A DNA stretch of 10,908 bases from Bacteroidales bacterium (GTDB taxonomy: Bacteria; Bacteroidota; Bacteroidia; Bacteroidales; UBA932), in contig JAFUQW010000148.1 in the NCBI GenBank assembly GCA_017472115.1, positions 1 through 10,908 on the forward strand, written 5' to 3'. How positions within the stretch are numbered: the first letter of the stretch is position 1; each line of letters starts with the position of its first letter. The position numbers and the translations under genes were made by a program. Below the pieces are notes generated by a model. The model was not told the DNA's origin and made no database searches. It saw only the letters and a program-made list of their open reading frames with translations. This document shows, one piece after another, positions 1-6,564 of the stretch.

Positions 1-1
1 A

Positions 2-1000
2 GGAATATCTTTCCAGTACAAGAAAAAGTCCGATACCGACTGGATAGAGATCGAGGATGAAATGGATATCGACCTTACGACGCTTACATATTCATATCGT
101 CTGAATCATCTTGATGTAAATACGGAATATGTATTCCGCGCAACATCTCTCAAGGATAAGACAGATGGAAAGGTTGCCGGAGAAATCGGGTTCAAGACAT
201 TCGCCAGCGAAAGCATGATCAACAACCTCAGTTTCGATGACTGGTACAAGGATGGAGATGCATGGTATCCGAACGCCTCGTCATCGTCTTCGGATTGGGT
301 ATGGGATACGGCGAACGGAGGAACTGCAATGCTTGGCTGTTATCCTACCAATCCGGATGAAAGTGTCCTTGCAGTGACGGGATCAGGTAAAAAGGCGGCA
401 AAGATGGTAAGTCAGATGACTTCCGGAATGATCAAGAAATTTGCTGCAGGTAATATCTATACCGGTAAATTTTTCGATGTGTCATTGTCACCTGCAGGTG
501 CCATGTTGGATTGGGGACTGTCGTTCAATTCTCGTCCTCTCGCCCTCAGAGGATGGTACAGGTATGAACCGAAGGCCATAAATCAGGTCGGAGACGGATA
601 TGAATATCTTAAGGGACAGATGGATAACTGTCATATTCAGATATTCCTGACAGATTGGACCGGAATGTTCAGAATCAATGCCTATACGGACTTCTCCAAG
701 TCAAGATATGTTGACTTCAATGCAGATTATATTCTTGCTCATGGTGAAATGATCACTGACAACAACACAACCGATGATGCCGATACAAATAACGGTTACC
801 TTCAGTTCACCATACCTTTGAAATACAGAAGTCTCAAAGACCCTTCATTTATAGTTGTGTCAGGTGCAGCCAGCCGCTATGGAGACTATTTTACAGGTGG
901 TGAAGGAAGTACCCTGTATCTTGATGAACTGGAACTCATATATGATCCGGATCAGTTGTCGGATGAAGAGTTTGATTTAGTGATGGGAGGAATCAGATAG
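2..1000 (+). CDS. PCMD-domain surface/periplasmic protein, 5' end missing
   Basis: The frame is open from base 2 with no stop, so the protein starts upstream of the window and only its last 333 residues are seen; the ATG at 62 is internal. The visible part begins inside a fibronectin type III-like module (about residues 1-90) and continues into a C-terminal domain that opens with NNLSFDDWYKDGDAWYPN. That opening, and later blocks such as KFAAGNIYTGKF, LDWGL, FLTDW and YGDYFTGGEGS, match the PCMD (putative carbohydrate metabolism, PF13201) family and align closely with the complete paralogue at 2214-3818. PCMD domains are beta-sandwiches found in Bacteroidota envelope proteins; a glycan-binding role is inferred by the family name and is not proven. 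The stop codon lies 2 bases before the next gene, so this is an operon member. By analogy with the paralogue, the missing N-terminus probably carries a lipoprotein signal. Domain assignment is from memory of the motifs. Confidence 0.85.
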   Translation, partial: GISFQYKKKSDTDWIEIEDEMDIDLTTLTYSYRLNHLDVNTEYVFRATSLKDKTDGKVAGEIGFKTFASESMINNLSFDDWYKDGDAWYPNASSSSSDWVWDTANGGTAMLGCYPTNPDESVLAVTGSGKKAAKMVSQMTSGMIKKFAAGNIYTGKFFDVSLSPAGAMLDWGLSFNSRPLALRGWYRYEPKAINQVGDGYEYLKGQMDNCHIQIFLTDWTGMFRINAYTDFSKSRYVDFNADYILAHGEMITDNNTTDDADTNNGYLQFTIPLKYRSLKDPSFIVVSGAASRYGDYFTGGEGSTLYLDELELIYDPDQLSDEEFDLVMGGIR

Positions 1001-1002
1001 AA

Positions 1003-2175
1003 ATGATGAAGAAGTTTTTAACGGTTTTTATATCGCTGCTCATGGCTTCAGCAACCTTGGCCGCTTCCGATAAGGAAGAGGCCAAGGTTGCCGATCAGGC
1101 TGAAGCCAAGGCCTTCGACCGAGGTGTAGGCAAGATGAATTCGGTATTCATACCTAAGGGATATATCGGAGGCGGATTCACCTTCTCCTACAAGACATAC
1201 GACCTCGGCAAGAGCGCTGACGATGTGGGTTATTCCATGCTGTTCTCACTGCTGTCGGGAATCAACGGTGACATGCACACCTTGGGAATATCGCCTTCTG
1301 TGTCATATTTCCTTCTGGATAATTTCTCCGTAGGAGCGCGCTTCGACTATAGCAGGACAAATCTGAATGTGGGCAATCTCGGGCTTTCGTTAGGAGATCT
1401 GGCTTCGCTTTCGATTCAGGACTATCATATGCTGAAGAATATGTATTCTACAGCCGTGACCGCCAGATATTACATGCCTATAGCAAACAGCAAGCGTATA
1501 GCCATGTTCGGCGAGGTCAGACTGGGCTTCGATGTGGGTCAGTCGGTATCTTACCAGACCAAGGACGGAAACAATTTCGGAACTTTCCAGTCCATATATG
1601 GCGGAGGTCTCAATGTGGTTCCCGGACTTTGTGTCTTTGCTACCAATGAAGTATGTGTCGAGGTTGCCGTCGGCGTGCTCGGAATCAATTACCAGTATGT
1701 CAAGCAGGTTACAAATCTTGTCGATGAAAGTGCAATGCAGCAGAGCGGAGCCAATTTCAAGATCAATCCGCTGTCCATCAGTCTCGGAATGTCTTTCTAT
1801 ATTCCGGTAAGTGTGCCAGGCAGGTCTTCTGCCGGGAAGTCTGCGGCATCTCGTGCGCCTAAGCAGAAGGTTGTTCTGAATGCAGCTCCTGCAACTGAGT
1901 CGGTTGTTGTCCCTGCTGAAGAGCAGAAGGCAGAACCTGCCAAGACTAAGAAGCTCTTCAACTTCGGTCAGAAGTCAAAGGACGGAAAAGACGTGCCTGA
2001 CAAGAATCCGAAGGTGAAGGGGGCGAAGAAACCTGACGATCCGAGGTCTGAACTTGATGATGTTGCCGAAGTGAGTCCGGAGGAGCCGAAGGTAAGCACA
2101 AAGGAAGAGAAATCGGAAGAGAAAGAATCTGAGGTCAATGAAATTAAAGAAGATCCGGAGCAGGAAGAAGTCTAG
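1003..2175 (+). CDS. Outer-membrane beta-barrel protein with charged C-terminal tail
   Basis: This 390-residue protein has a classical signal peptide (MMKKFLTVFISLLMASATLAA). Residues about 50-268 then alternate polar and hydrophobic/aromatic positions with glycine-rich turns, for example YIGGGFTFSYKTYDL, FSVGARFDYS, TARYYMPI and SISLGMSFYIPV. This is the pattern of a small outer-membrane beta-barrel of the OMP_b-brl/PorT-like type common in Bacteroidota. After the last strand (FYIPV) come about 120 residues of low complexity rich in Lys, Glu, Pro and Ala, with no predicted fold; such a tail would be expected in the periplasm. Translation can begin at either of two adjacent ATGs (1003 or 1006); GGGAGG at 985-990 is a possible ribosome-binding site inside the upstream gene. 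It lies between two PCMD genes and is probably co-transcribed with them, suggesting an envelope complex of barrel and partner lipoproteins. Specific function is unknown. Confidence 0.85.
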   Translation: MMKKFLTVFISLLMASATLAASDKEEAKVADQAEAKAFDRGVGKMNSVFIPKGYIGGGFTFSYKTYDLGKSADDVGYSMLFSLLSGINGDMHTLGISPSVSYFLLDNFSVGARFDYSRTNLNVGNLGLSLGDLASLSIQDYHMLKNMYSTAVTARYYMPIANSKRIAMFGEVRLGFDVGQSVSYQTKDGNNFGTFQSIYGGGLNVVPGLCVFATNEVCVEVAVGVLGINYQYVKQVTNLVDESAMQQSGANFKINPLSISLGMSFYIPVSVPGRSSAGKSAASRAPKQKVVLNAAPATESVVVPAEEQKAEPAKTKKLFNFGQKSKDGKDVPDKNPKVKGAKKPDDPRSELDDVAEVSPEEPKVSTKEEKSEEKESEVNEIKEDPEQEEV

Positions 2176-2217
2176 GAGGTGAATGAAGAAGAGATAAATG
2201 AAGGAGGAAATAAATGA
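2176..2217 (+). other. In-frame continuation of the beta-barrel protein's acidic tail
   Basis: Reading on in the same frame past the TAG at 2173-2175 gives EVNEEEINEGGNK and then TGA (2215-2217). The composition matches the tail upstream, and EVNEEEINE echoes EVNEIKE a few residues before the stop. The TGA would overlap the next gene's ATG (2214) as ATGA, the usual arrangement for translational coupling. This suggests the ancestral gene ended there and TAG shortened it. The stretch also holds the ribosome-binding site of the next gene, which by itself would favour purines and could produce E/K/G codons by chance. Confidence 0.4.
2201..2207 (+). promoter_or_regulatory. Strong Shine-Dalgarno sequence for the PCMD lipoprotein
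   Basis: AAGGAGG lies 6 bases before the ATG at 2214 and 9 before the ATG at 2217. It is the best ribosome-binding site in the window, where most starts have none, and it fixes the start of the downstream gene. Confidence 0.7.
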
Positions 2218-3818
2218 TGAGAAGGGGAGGAATATTGCTTTTATTGGTCTTGATGACGGTATCCTGCATCAAGAATCCGCTATCATATCCAAGGGTCAAG
2301 GCTGACATTACCGCATTTGAAGTGCAGGGCCAGAAGTCGGTTACCATCGACCCGGACAATATGGTAGTGAGCATTGTCCTGGCAGAAACCGCAGACATGG
2401 ACAGCATTATCGTCAAGAAGTATGAGTATTCGGCCGATGCAGTACCGTCATACGAATTGCCGGAAATGCTCGATCTTACGCAGCCGGTGAAGATTGCATA
2501 CACGACATATCCGGATCAGACTTATGAATGGACCATCGAAGCGGTGCAGCCGATCGAGAGGTATGTCAAGTGCGACAACATGGTAGGCGATGCGGAATTC
2601 GATCTCGAGAAAAAGACCGTCCTGCTTCATTTCCCTGAAGATCAGGAACTTTCCAATATTCGTTTCACGAAGATGAAGCTTGAAGCACAGGGGTCTAAAA
2701 TTGATTCCACATATGGGCATACGGTCATTGACGGGACCGAGGTAAGCGTCGAGGAAGCCGTGGAGTTCCCGATGACACTCGACTGTGTGCTTTCGAGGAC
2801 ATTCAAGGTGAATTATCGCCATGAGACTTCACTCTGGACTTTGACGGCCGTTCATAAGATCATTGAACTTGAGATCACCTCCGTTAATGCATGGTGCTAT
2901 CATGCCGACATAAAGGCTGCGTTCAAGGGAACAGGCAATCCGGTGATAGAATACCGTGAATCCTCTGCAGAAGAGTGGATTGCGTTGAATACCACGGTAA
3001 GCGGAACCGAGATATCAGCTTCAGTCGATCAGCTTACCGAAGGTACGGACTATGTGGCACGAGTCCTTAACGGTGATGCGGTCAGCGAGGAGTTCCTGTT
3101 CACCACGGAGACACCTGAACAGCTTCCTAATATGTCTTTCGACGAATGGTATCAGGGGGATCCGGGAGGATATACATGGTATCCTAATACCGAAGGCTCC
3201 GATACATGGGGAACAGCCAACTCGGGAGTCAACATGCTGAATGCAGTCAACTCTACAAGGCCTGAATATACCTTTGTGGCGAAGAAGGGTGGAGCTGCCG
3301 TGCGTATGGAAAGTGTATATGTATTTGGAAAATTTGCAGCAGGAAATATTTATACCGGTCAGTTCGGCAAGGCGGTTCTCTCTCCTGTTCCGGGTGCTGA
3401 ACTTGACTGGGGAGTTCCGTTCACAACCCGTCCGCATTCTTTGAAAGGATATTATTCATATGCACCTAAGAAGATCGATTATGCTTCTGATCGCTATTCC
3501 GACAAGAAAGGAACTATGGATAACGCCCAGATATTGGTTTTCCTTACCGATTGGGAAGAGCCGTTCCGTGTGTCAACATCGACTGAGACATTTGTGGATC
3601 TCGAAAAGGATCCGGCAATCATAGCTCTTGGCGAAATAGTGACTGATGCCGATACTCAGGGCAAGTATGTCGAATTCGAATGCGTTCTGGAGTATCGTAA
3701 CGACCGCAAGCCGAAATACATAGTCGCAGTAGCCTGCTCAAGTCTCTACGGAGATTATTTCACCGGAGGACAGGGGTCTGTAATGTATGTGGATGAATGG
3801 GAATTCATGTATAAGTAG
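2214..3818 (+). CDS. PCMD-domain lipoprotein (complete)
   Basis: The 534-residue product begins with a lipoprotein signal, MMRRGGILLLLVLMTVSC, with Cys18 as the likely lipidated residue (the -3 position is Thr, so the lipobox is loose). No acidic export signal follows the Cys, so surface exposure is not indicated. Two similar beta-rich modules follow at about 30-112 and 118-214, each ending in a W-T-(I/L) strand (YEWTIEAV, SLWTLTAV) as in Bacteroidota cadherin/Ig-like tandem domains. Then come a fibronectin type III-like module (about 216-300) and a PCMD domain (about 305-534) opening with NMSFDEWYQ. The last two modules align with the partial protein at the left edge (shared AAGNIYTG, LDWG, FLTDW, YGDYFTGG). 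A strong ribosome-binding site precedes the start. It is the last gene of the envelope operon, ending 2 bases before the convergent transporter gene. A glycan-related role is family-level inference only. Confidence 0.88.
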   Translation: MMRRGGILLLLVLMTVSCIKNPLSYPRVKADITAFEVQGQKSVTIDPDNMVVSIVLAETADMDSIIVKKYEYSADAVPSYELPEMLDLTQPVKIAYTTYPDQTYEWTIEAVQPIERYVKCDNMVGDAEFDLEKKTVLLHFPEDQELSNIRFTKMKLEAQGSKIDSTYGHTVIDGTEVSVEEAVEFPMTLDCVLSRTFKVNYRHETSLWTLTAVHKIIELEITSVNAWCYHADIKAAFKGTGNPVIEYRESSAEEWIALNTTVSGTEISASVDQLTEGTDYVARVLNGDAVSEEFLFTTETPEQLPNMSFDEWYQGDPGGYTWYPNTEGSDTWGTANSGVNMLNAVNSTRPEYTFVAKKGGAAVRMESVYVFGKFAAGNIYTGQFGKAVLSPVPGAELDWGVPFTTRPHSLKGYYSYAPKKIDYASDRYSDKKGTMDNAQILVFLTDWEEPFRVSTSTETFVDLEKDPAIIALGEIVTDADTQGKYVEFECVLEYRNDRKPKYIVAVACSSLYGDYFTGGQGSVMYVDEWEFMYK

Positions 3819-3820
3819 CT

Positions 3821-4933
3821 TTATACAAATAGCATGGCTCCGAAACCGACGGCAAGGGCTATGACGCAGTTGATGAGCTTCGCATATGCGAAGCTCTTCT
3901 TGCTTTCAGCGAGGAGGGGGATCGAGGCATGTCCGTCCTGGGATATGCAGCTTGCCAGGAGAACAGGCATGGGAACCACTCCGGCTGCGTAAAGGGTCAC
4001 GAATATCATATGCGGGCCGGATTCCGGTATTATGCCTATGACTGTTGCCAGGAGAATCATCAGGGCAGTGTTGTCGCTTATCCAATGACTGATATCGAAA
4101 TGCTGCAGAGCGATTCCGAGAACAAGCAGTACTCCGAAAGTCCATGCGAAGATGACAGGCAGATGCTTTCTGACGATATGGTTCCAAAGATGCTCTTCCA
4201 CGAAATGGTCCGAAGCGAACAGCAGCACGAAAAGCACGATCACGCTCAGCCCGGCGAACAGCACGTTCATCCAGTCCTCGCTCAGAAGGTCTATGTGCAA
4301 TGTCCTTGTCTCATGTTCATGTATGTGACCGTATTCATGTATATTTGCCATATCTTCGGCATGTGCATGATGATGCTCATGGCCCAGATTCCCGGTAGCC
4401 AGGGCCGTTATGAAAACCGCCAGCCCGACAAACATTGCCATCCTCTTCCACCCGTAATGCCTCCCTTCATGCCCTTCGTGCACAGCATATCCCGTGTCGC
4501 ATCCGGCATCCATTCCGCACTCCTCATGCTCATGCTTTGCGCAATGTCTTGCATGTCTCCTGTCATATATTAAATCCACCGCGACTCCCACAATGACCGC
4601 CAGGACAAACAGCCCTGCAAATATCATAAGAGCCTGCTCAGGAATCATGGCAAGCATCACGAAAGCTTCATCTCCCGATGATGCTATCATCATGGCTACA
4701 AGGGCTCCGAAACTGAAAAGACGGTGAGTATAAAGCGATACGGTCGCGAATCCTCCCATGCATCCCGGCACCGAACCAAGCAGGGCAGCCACGACAACCT
4801 GGCCGATCTTTGTCTTTCTCAACCCCTTGAACAACATTCCTCTGGATTCGATGTTCAGTGACTCGATCATCATCATCATCACGACCACCAATCCTGTAAT
4901 CAGTATCGAATTCCTTAATATATCTATAAACAT
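3821..4933 (-). CDS. Putative manganese/heavy-metal exporter (ArsP_2-like, PF11449)
   Basis: A 370-residue polytopic membrane protein. Hydrophobic segments lie at about 8-24, 45-64, 73-96, 101-123, 164-182, 223-242, 258-276, 290-302, 307-330 and 352-370, consistent with about ten helices. The N- and C-terminal halves resemble each other: LGSVPGCMGGFATVSLY...IASSGDEAFVMLA (52-95) against IGIIPESGPHMIFVTLY...ASCISQDGHASIPLLA (299-342), as in transporters built from inverted repeats. Conserved Gly, Pro, Ser, Asp and His in these segments suggest the ion path. Two loops are rich in His, Cys and acidic residues (about 127-159 and 185-213, including HEHHHAHAED), typical of divalent-metal transporters. 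I recognise the family annotated as putative manganese transporter or arsenic efflux protein; the actual substrate is unproven, and His-rich loops favour a divalent cation over arsenic. No Shine-Dalgarno is seen before the ATG, and the leader contains the 113-bp inverted-repeat element. It converges on the PCMD gene with a 2-base gap. Confidence 0.8.
   Translation of the reverse strand: MFIDILRNSILITGLVVVMMMMIESLNIESRGMLFKGLRKTKIGQVVVAALLGSVPGCMGGFATVSLYTHRLFSFGALVAMMIASSGDEAFVMLAMIPEQALMIFAGLFVLAVIVGVAVDLIYDRRHARHCAKHEHEECGMDAGCDTGYAVHEGHEGRHYGWKRMAMFVGLAVFITALATGNLGHEHHHAHAEDMANIHEYGHIHEHETRTLHIDLLSEDWMNVLFAGLSVIVLFVLLFASDHFVEEHLWNHIVRKHLPVIFAWTFGVLLVLGIALQHFDISHWISDNTALMILLATVIGIIPESGPHMIFVTLYAAGVVPMPVLLASCISQDGHASIPLLAESKKSFAYAKLINCVIALAVGFGAMLFV
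3875..3896. repeat. Perfect 22-bp palindrome in the 3' end of the transporter gene
   Basis: GAGCTTCGCAT at 3875-3885 is followed directly by its exact reverse complement ATGCGAAGCTC at 3886-3896. It encodes part of KSFAYAKLIN of the transporter. On the + strand it is followed by a T-rich stretch (TTCTTGCTTTC), so it could end transcription of the PCMD operon, which has no other terminator: the two convergent genes are only 2 bases apart. The U-tract is weak, so that role is tentative. Confidence 0.5.
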
Positions 4934-4970
4934 TTTCTATTAATATTAATTGGGGAGAATGAAATACGTA

Positions 4971-5083
4971 GTAGTAATGTGGAACGATTGAAAAACCATG
5001 GCCGCCCGTGGCCTTGTGAACGGGAGGGGCCCGCTGCGTAGCAGTGGGAGGGATTTAGTTTTTCAATCGTTTCACATTACTAC
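4971..5083. repeat. 113-bp inverted-repeat element with internal hairpins (MITE-like or structured RNA)
   Basis: The arms are 4971-4996 and 5058-5083: 26 bp with 25 Watson-Crick pairs and one G-T (4982/5072). The 61-bp centre is G/C-rich, unlike the A/T-rich arms and flanks. It holds CCCGCTGC (5030-5037), loop GTA, GCAGTGGG (5041-5048), an 8-bp stem with one G-T pair; a weaker CCCGT/ACGGG stem (5005-5009/5020-5024); and two direct copies of GGGAGGG (5022-5028, 5046-5052). Both imperfect pairs would be G-U in a + strand RNA but C-A mismatches in a - strand RNA. It begins 6 bases after the DUF1573 stop and lies 37 bases before the transporter start, filling most of that 156-base gap. I see no target-site duplication. 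It could be a non-autonomous mobile repeat, a structured leader/terminator, or a small RNA. Confidence 0.7.
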
Positions 5084-5089
5084 CGCAAA

Positions 5090-6187
5090 TTATTCTATAT
5101 ATCCTGCAATAAAGAGATTGACGATAGGGCGAAGAGGTGAATTAGTGGTCAGAGTGACGATCACCAGCACCTCACCCGAAGGCATCCCGGTAGTGTCAAG
5201 ATCCACCTTGAAGCTACCTGTCTGACCTCCTTCTACGACAGGTATCTCCCCATGCGACCACCTCGGCGTGTCAGCATCCACCTTATACACCTTGAATGGT
5301 TTCTTTCCCTGATTCTTGAAAGTATATGAGGCATGTATCACCGTGCCCTTCTTCACCTTTCCGAAAGACCATGTGCTGCTCTCGAACATAGGTCTCGGCG
5401 CCGAAGACCTCTCCGCTTCCGTCATATCGTCAAAATTCTCTTTCGTGAAGGCCCAGAAACCGATCTTGTCTGAACCGTCCGGGCCTTTGACAGCCTTGCC
5501 GTTGACAACAGGAGATGCATAGTATGTATTCTTGCCCCAGAGATCTCTGTCTGCGGTCACTGTAAACGACATTTCAGCCGTACCCTGTGCCGGGATGGGA
5601 TTCGGAGATACGCTTATCTTGAGATTCTCCGACACATCCGTGAAATCCACCTTGATAGGGGAGGTTGACAGGTTGGCCACCATCACCGCTTCGCTCTTCA
5701 CTCCTCCTTGTTCAAGATTGCCGCCTTTTATCAGGGACTCGCGCAGTCCCAGAGCTCCGTATTTCACGGGGTACAGTTCCGAGAGAGGCTTCTTCTCTGC
5801 AAGGGATACGCCTCTAACCTTAAGGACTACAGGCTTCTTTACGTCCGACAGATACACCGTAAGATTCTTGTCGAAAGGATAAGCTCCCTCGTCATTTGAA
5901 TAAGTGACGGAAACGGTTCCGGTCTTGCCGGGGCGTATCGGCTCGCGTGTCCATTTTACATCAGTGCATCCGCATGTGCTGACGACATTATAGATCACGG
6001 CAGGCTTGCTGCCGGTATTCTTCAAAGTGAAAGTGCATGACACAGGTCCGCTCTTGTGCATGATCTCGCCGAAATTATGAACCATCTTGTCGAATTCAAG
6101 TCCGTTCCCGACCTGATGTTGCGCCTTTGCACAGAAGCATGAAAGGAGCAGCGCAAGCGCTGCTATGATATGTCTGTTTCCAACCAT
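5090..6187 (-). CDS. DUF1573 domain-containing exported protein
   Basis: The product is 365 residues from the chosen start. It has a signal sequence (MVGNRHIIAALALLLSCFCAKAQ) that could be cut by signal peptidase I after AKA or act as a lipoprotein signal at LLSC. Three Ig/ASH-like beta-sandwich repeats follow at about residues 30-128, 138-230 and 268-365. The first carries the DUF1573 hallmarks: FGEI near its start, F-T-L-K-N-T-G-S-K-P, and STCGCT followed by a W-T-R-E-P-I-x-P-G segment. The third repeats FGKVKKGTV and YTFKNQGKKPF but has lost the CGC motif. Such proteins are common in Bacteroidota envelopes and their function is unknown. The frame stays open to an ATG at 6226, but a good -7 box at 6206-6213 would lie inside that extension, and the signal peptide starts properly at 6187, so I chose the shorter form. 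Confidence 0.85.
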   Translation of the reverse strand: MVGNRHIIAALALLLSCFCAKAQHQVGNGLEFDKMVHNFGEIMHKSGPVSCTFTLKNTGSKPAVIYNVVSTCGCTDVKWTREPIRPGKTGTVSVTYSNDEGAYPFDKNLTVYLSDVKKPVVLKVRGVSLAEKKPLSELYPVKYGALGLRESLIKGGNLEQGGVKSEAVMVANLSTSPIKVDFTDVSENLKISVSPNPIPAQGTAEMSFTVTADRDLWGKNTYYASPVVNGKAVKGPDGSDKIGFWAFTKENFDDMTEAERSSAPRPMFESSTWSFGKVKKGTVIHASYTFKNQGKKPFKVYKVDADTPRWSHGEIPVVEGGQTGSFKVDLDTTGMPSGEVLVIVTLTTNSPLRPIVNLFIAGYIE

Positions 6188-6205
6188 AATCCCAATTATC
6201 TTAGA

Positions 6206-6213
6206 CAAAGATA
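6206..6213 (-). promoter_or_regulatory. Predicted -7 promoter element for the DUF1573 gene
   Basis: Read on the - strand this is TATCTTTG, an exact match to the Bacteroidota -7 consensus TAnnTTTG. It lies 18 bases before the ATG at 6187. No clear TTTG is found at the expected -33 position. Confidence 0.5.
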
Positions 6214-6236
6214 ACATAAATCGCACTATCCTCGTC

Positions 6237-6266
6237 TTTGAATATCAAAATTAATGACTAAATTTG
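6237..6266 (+). promoter_or_regulatory. Predicted promoter of the ferredoxin gene
   Basis: TTTG (6237-6240), an 18-base spacer and TAAATTTG (6259-6266) fit the Bacteroidota -33/-7 pattern TTTG and TAnnTTTG. The start of transcription would be near 6272, giving an untranslated leader of about 55 bases. It is the only promoter in the window with both elements recognisable. Confidence 0.65.
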
Positions 6267-6315
6267 CACAAAGATTGCCAATGTGACAATTCGGATTGAA
6301 ACATTAACAACTTAA

Positions 6316-6495
<180 letters not shown>

Positions 6496-6514
6496 TCAGT
6501 ACGTTTTAAGAAAT

Positions 6515-6549
6515 AAAAGAGGGACGGTCGATTCGACCGTCCCTCTTTT
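6515..6549. terminator. Strong hairpin terminator, probably bidirectional
   Basis: A perfect 16-bp inverted repeat (6515-6530 and 6534-6549) with a 3-base loop ATT and a core of GAGGGACGGTCG. It runs from AAAA on the left to TTTT on the right, so RNA from either strand ends in a U-tract. It lies 19 bases after the ferredoxin stop and 15 bases beyond the convergent M16 peptidase stop, and can serve both. Confidence 0.92.
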
Positions 6550-6564
6550 GTCTTTCTTACATGC

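Noticed and set aside
3929..4573. A 214-codon open frame on the + strand, opposite the transporter gene
   Set aside because: Its translation is rich in His, Met and Cys without domain character, and it is antisense to a membrane protein with clear helices and family motifs. It is a shadow of that gene.
4866..4880. Five tandem ATC trinucleotides
   Set aside because: On the - strand this is simply the codons for the Val-Met-Met-Met-Met-Ile part of the first transporter helix; five units is too short to call a functional repeat.
4971..5083. Simple rho-independent terminator of the DUF1573 gene
   Set aside because: The loop would be 61 bases and no U-tract follows the distal arm on the - strand, so the plain terminator model fits poorly, although the position right after the stop is suggestive.
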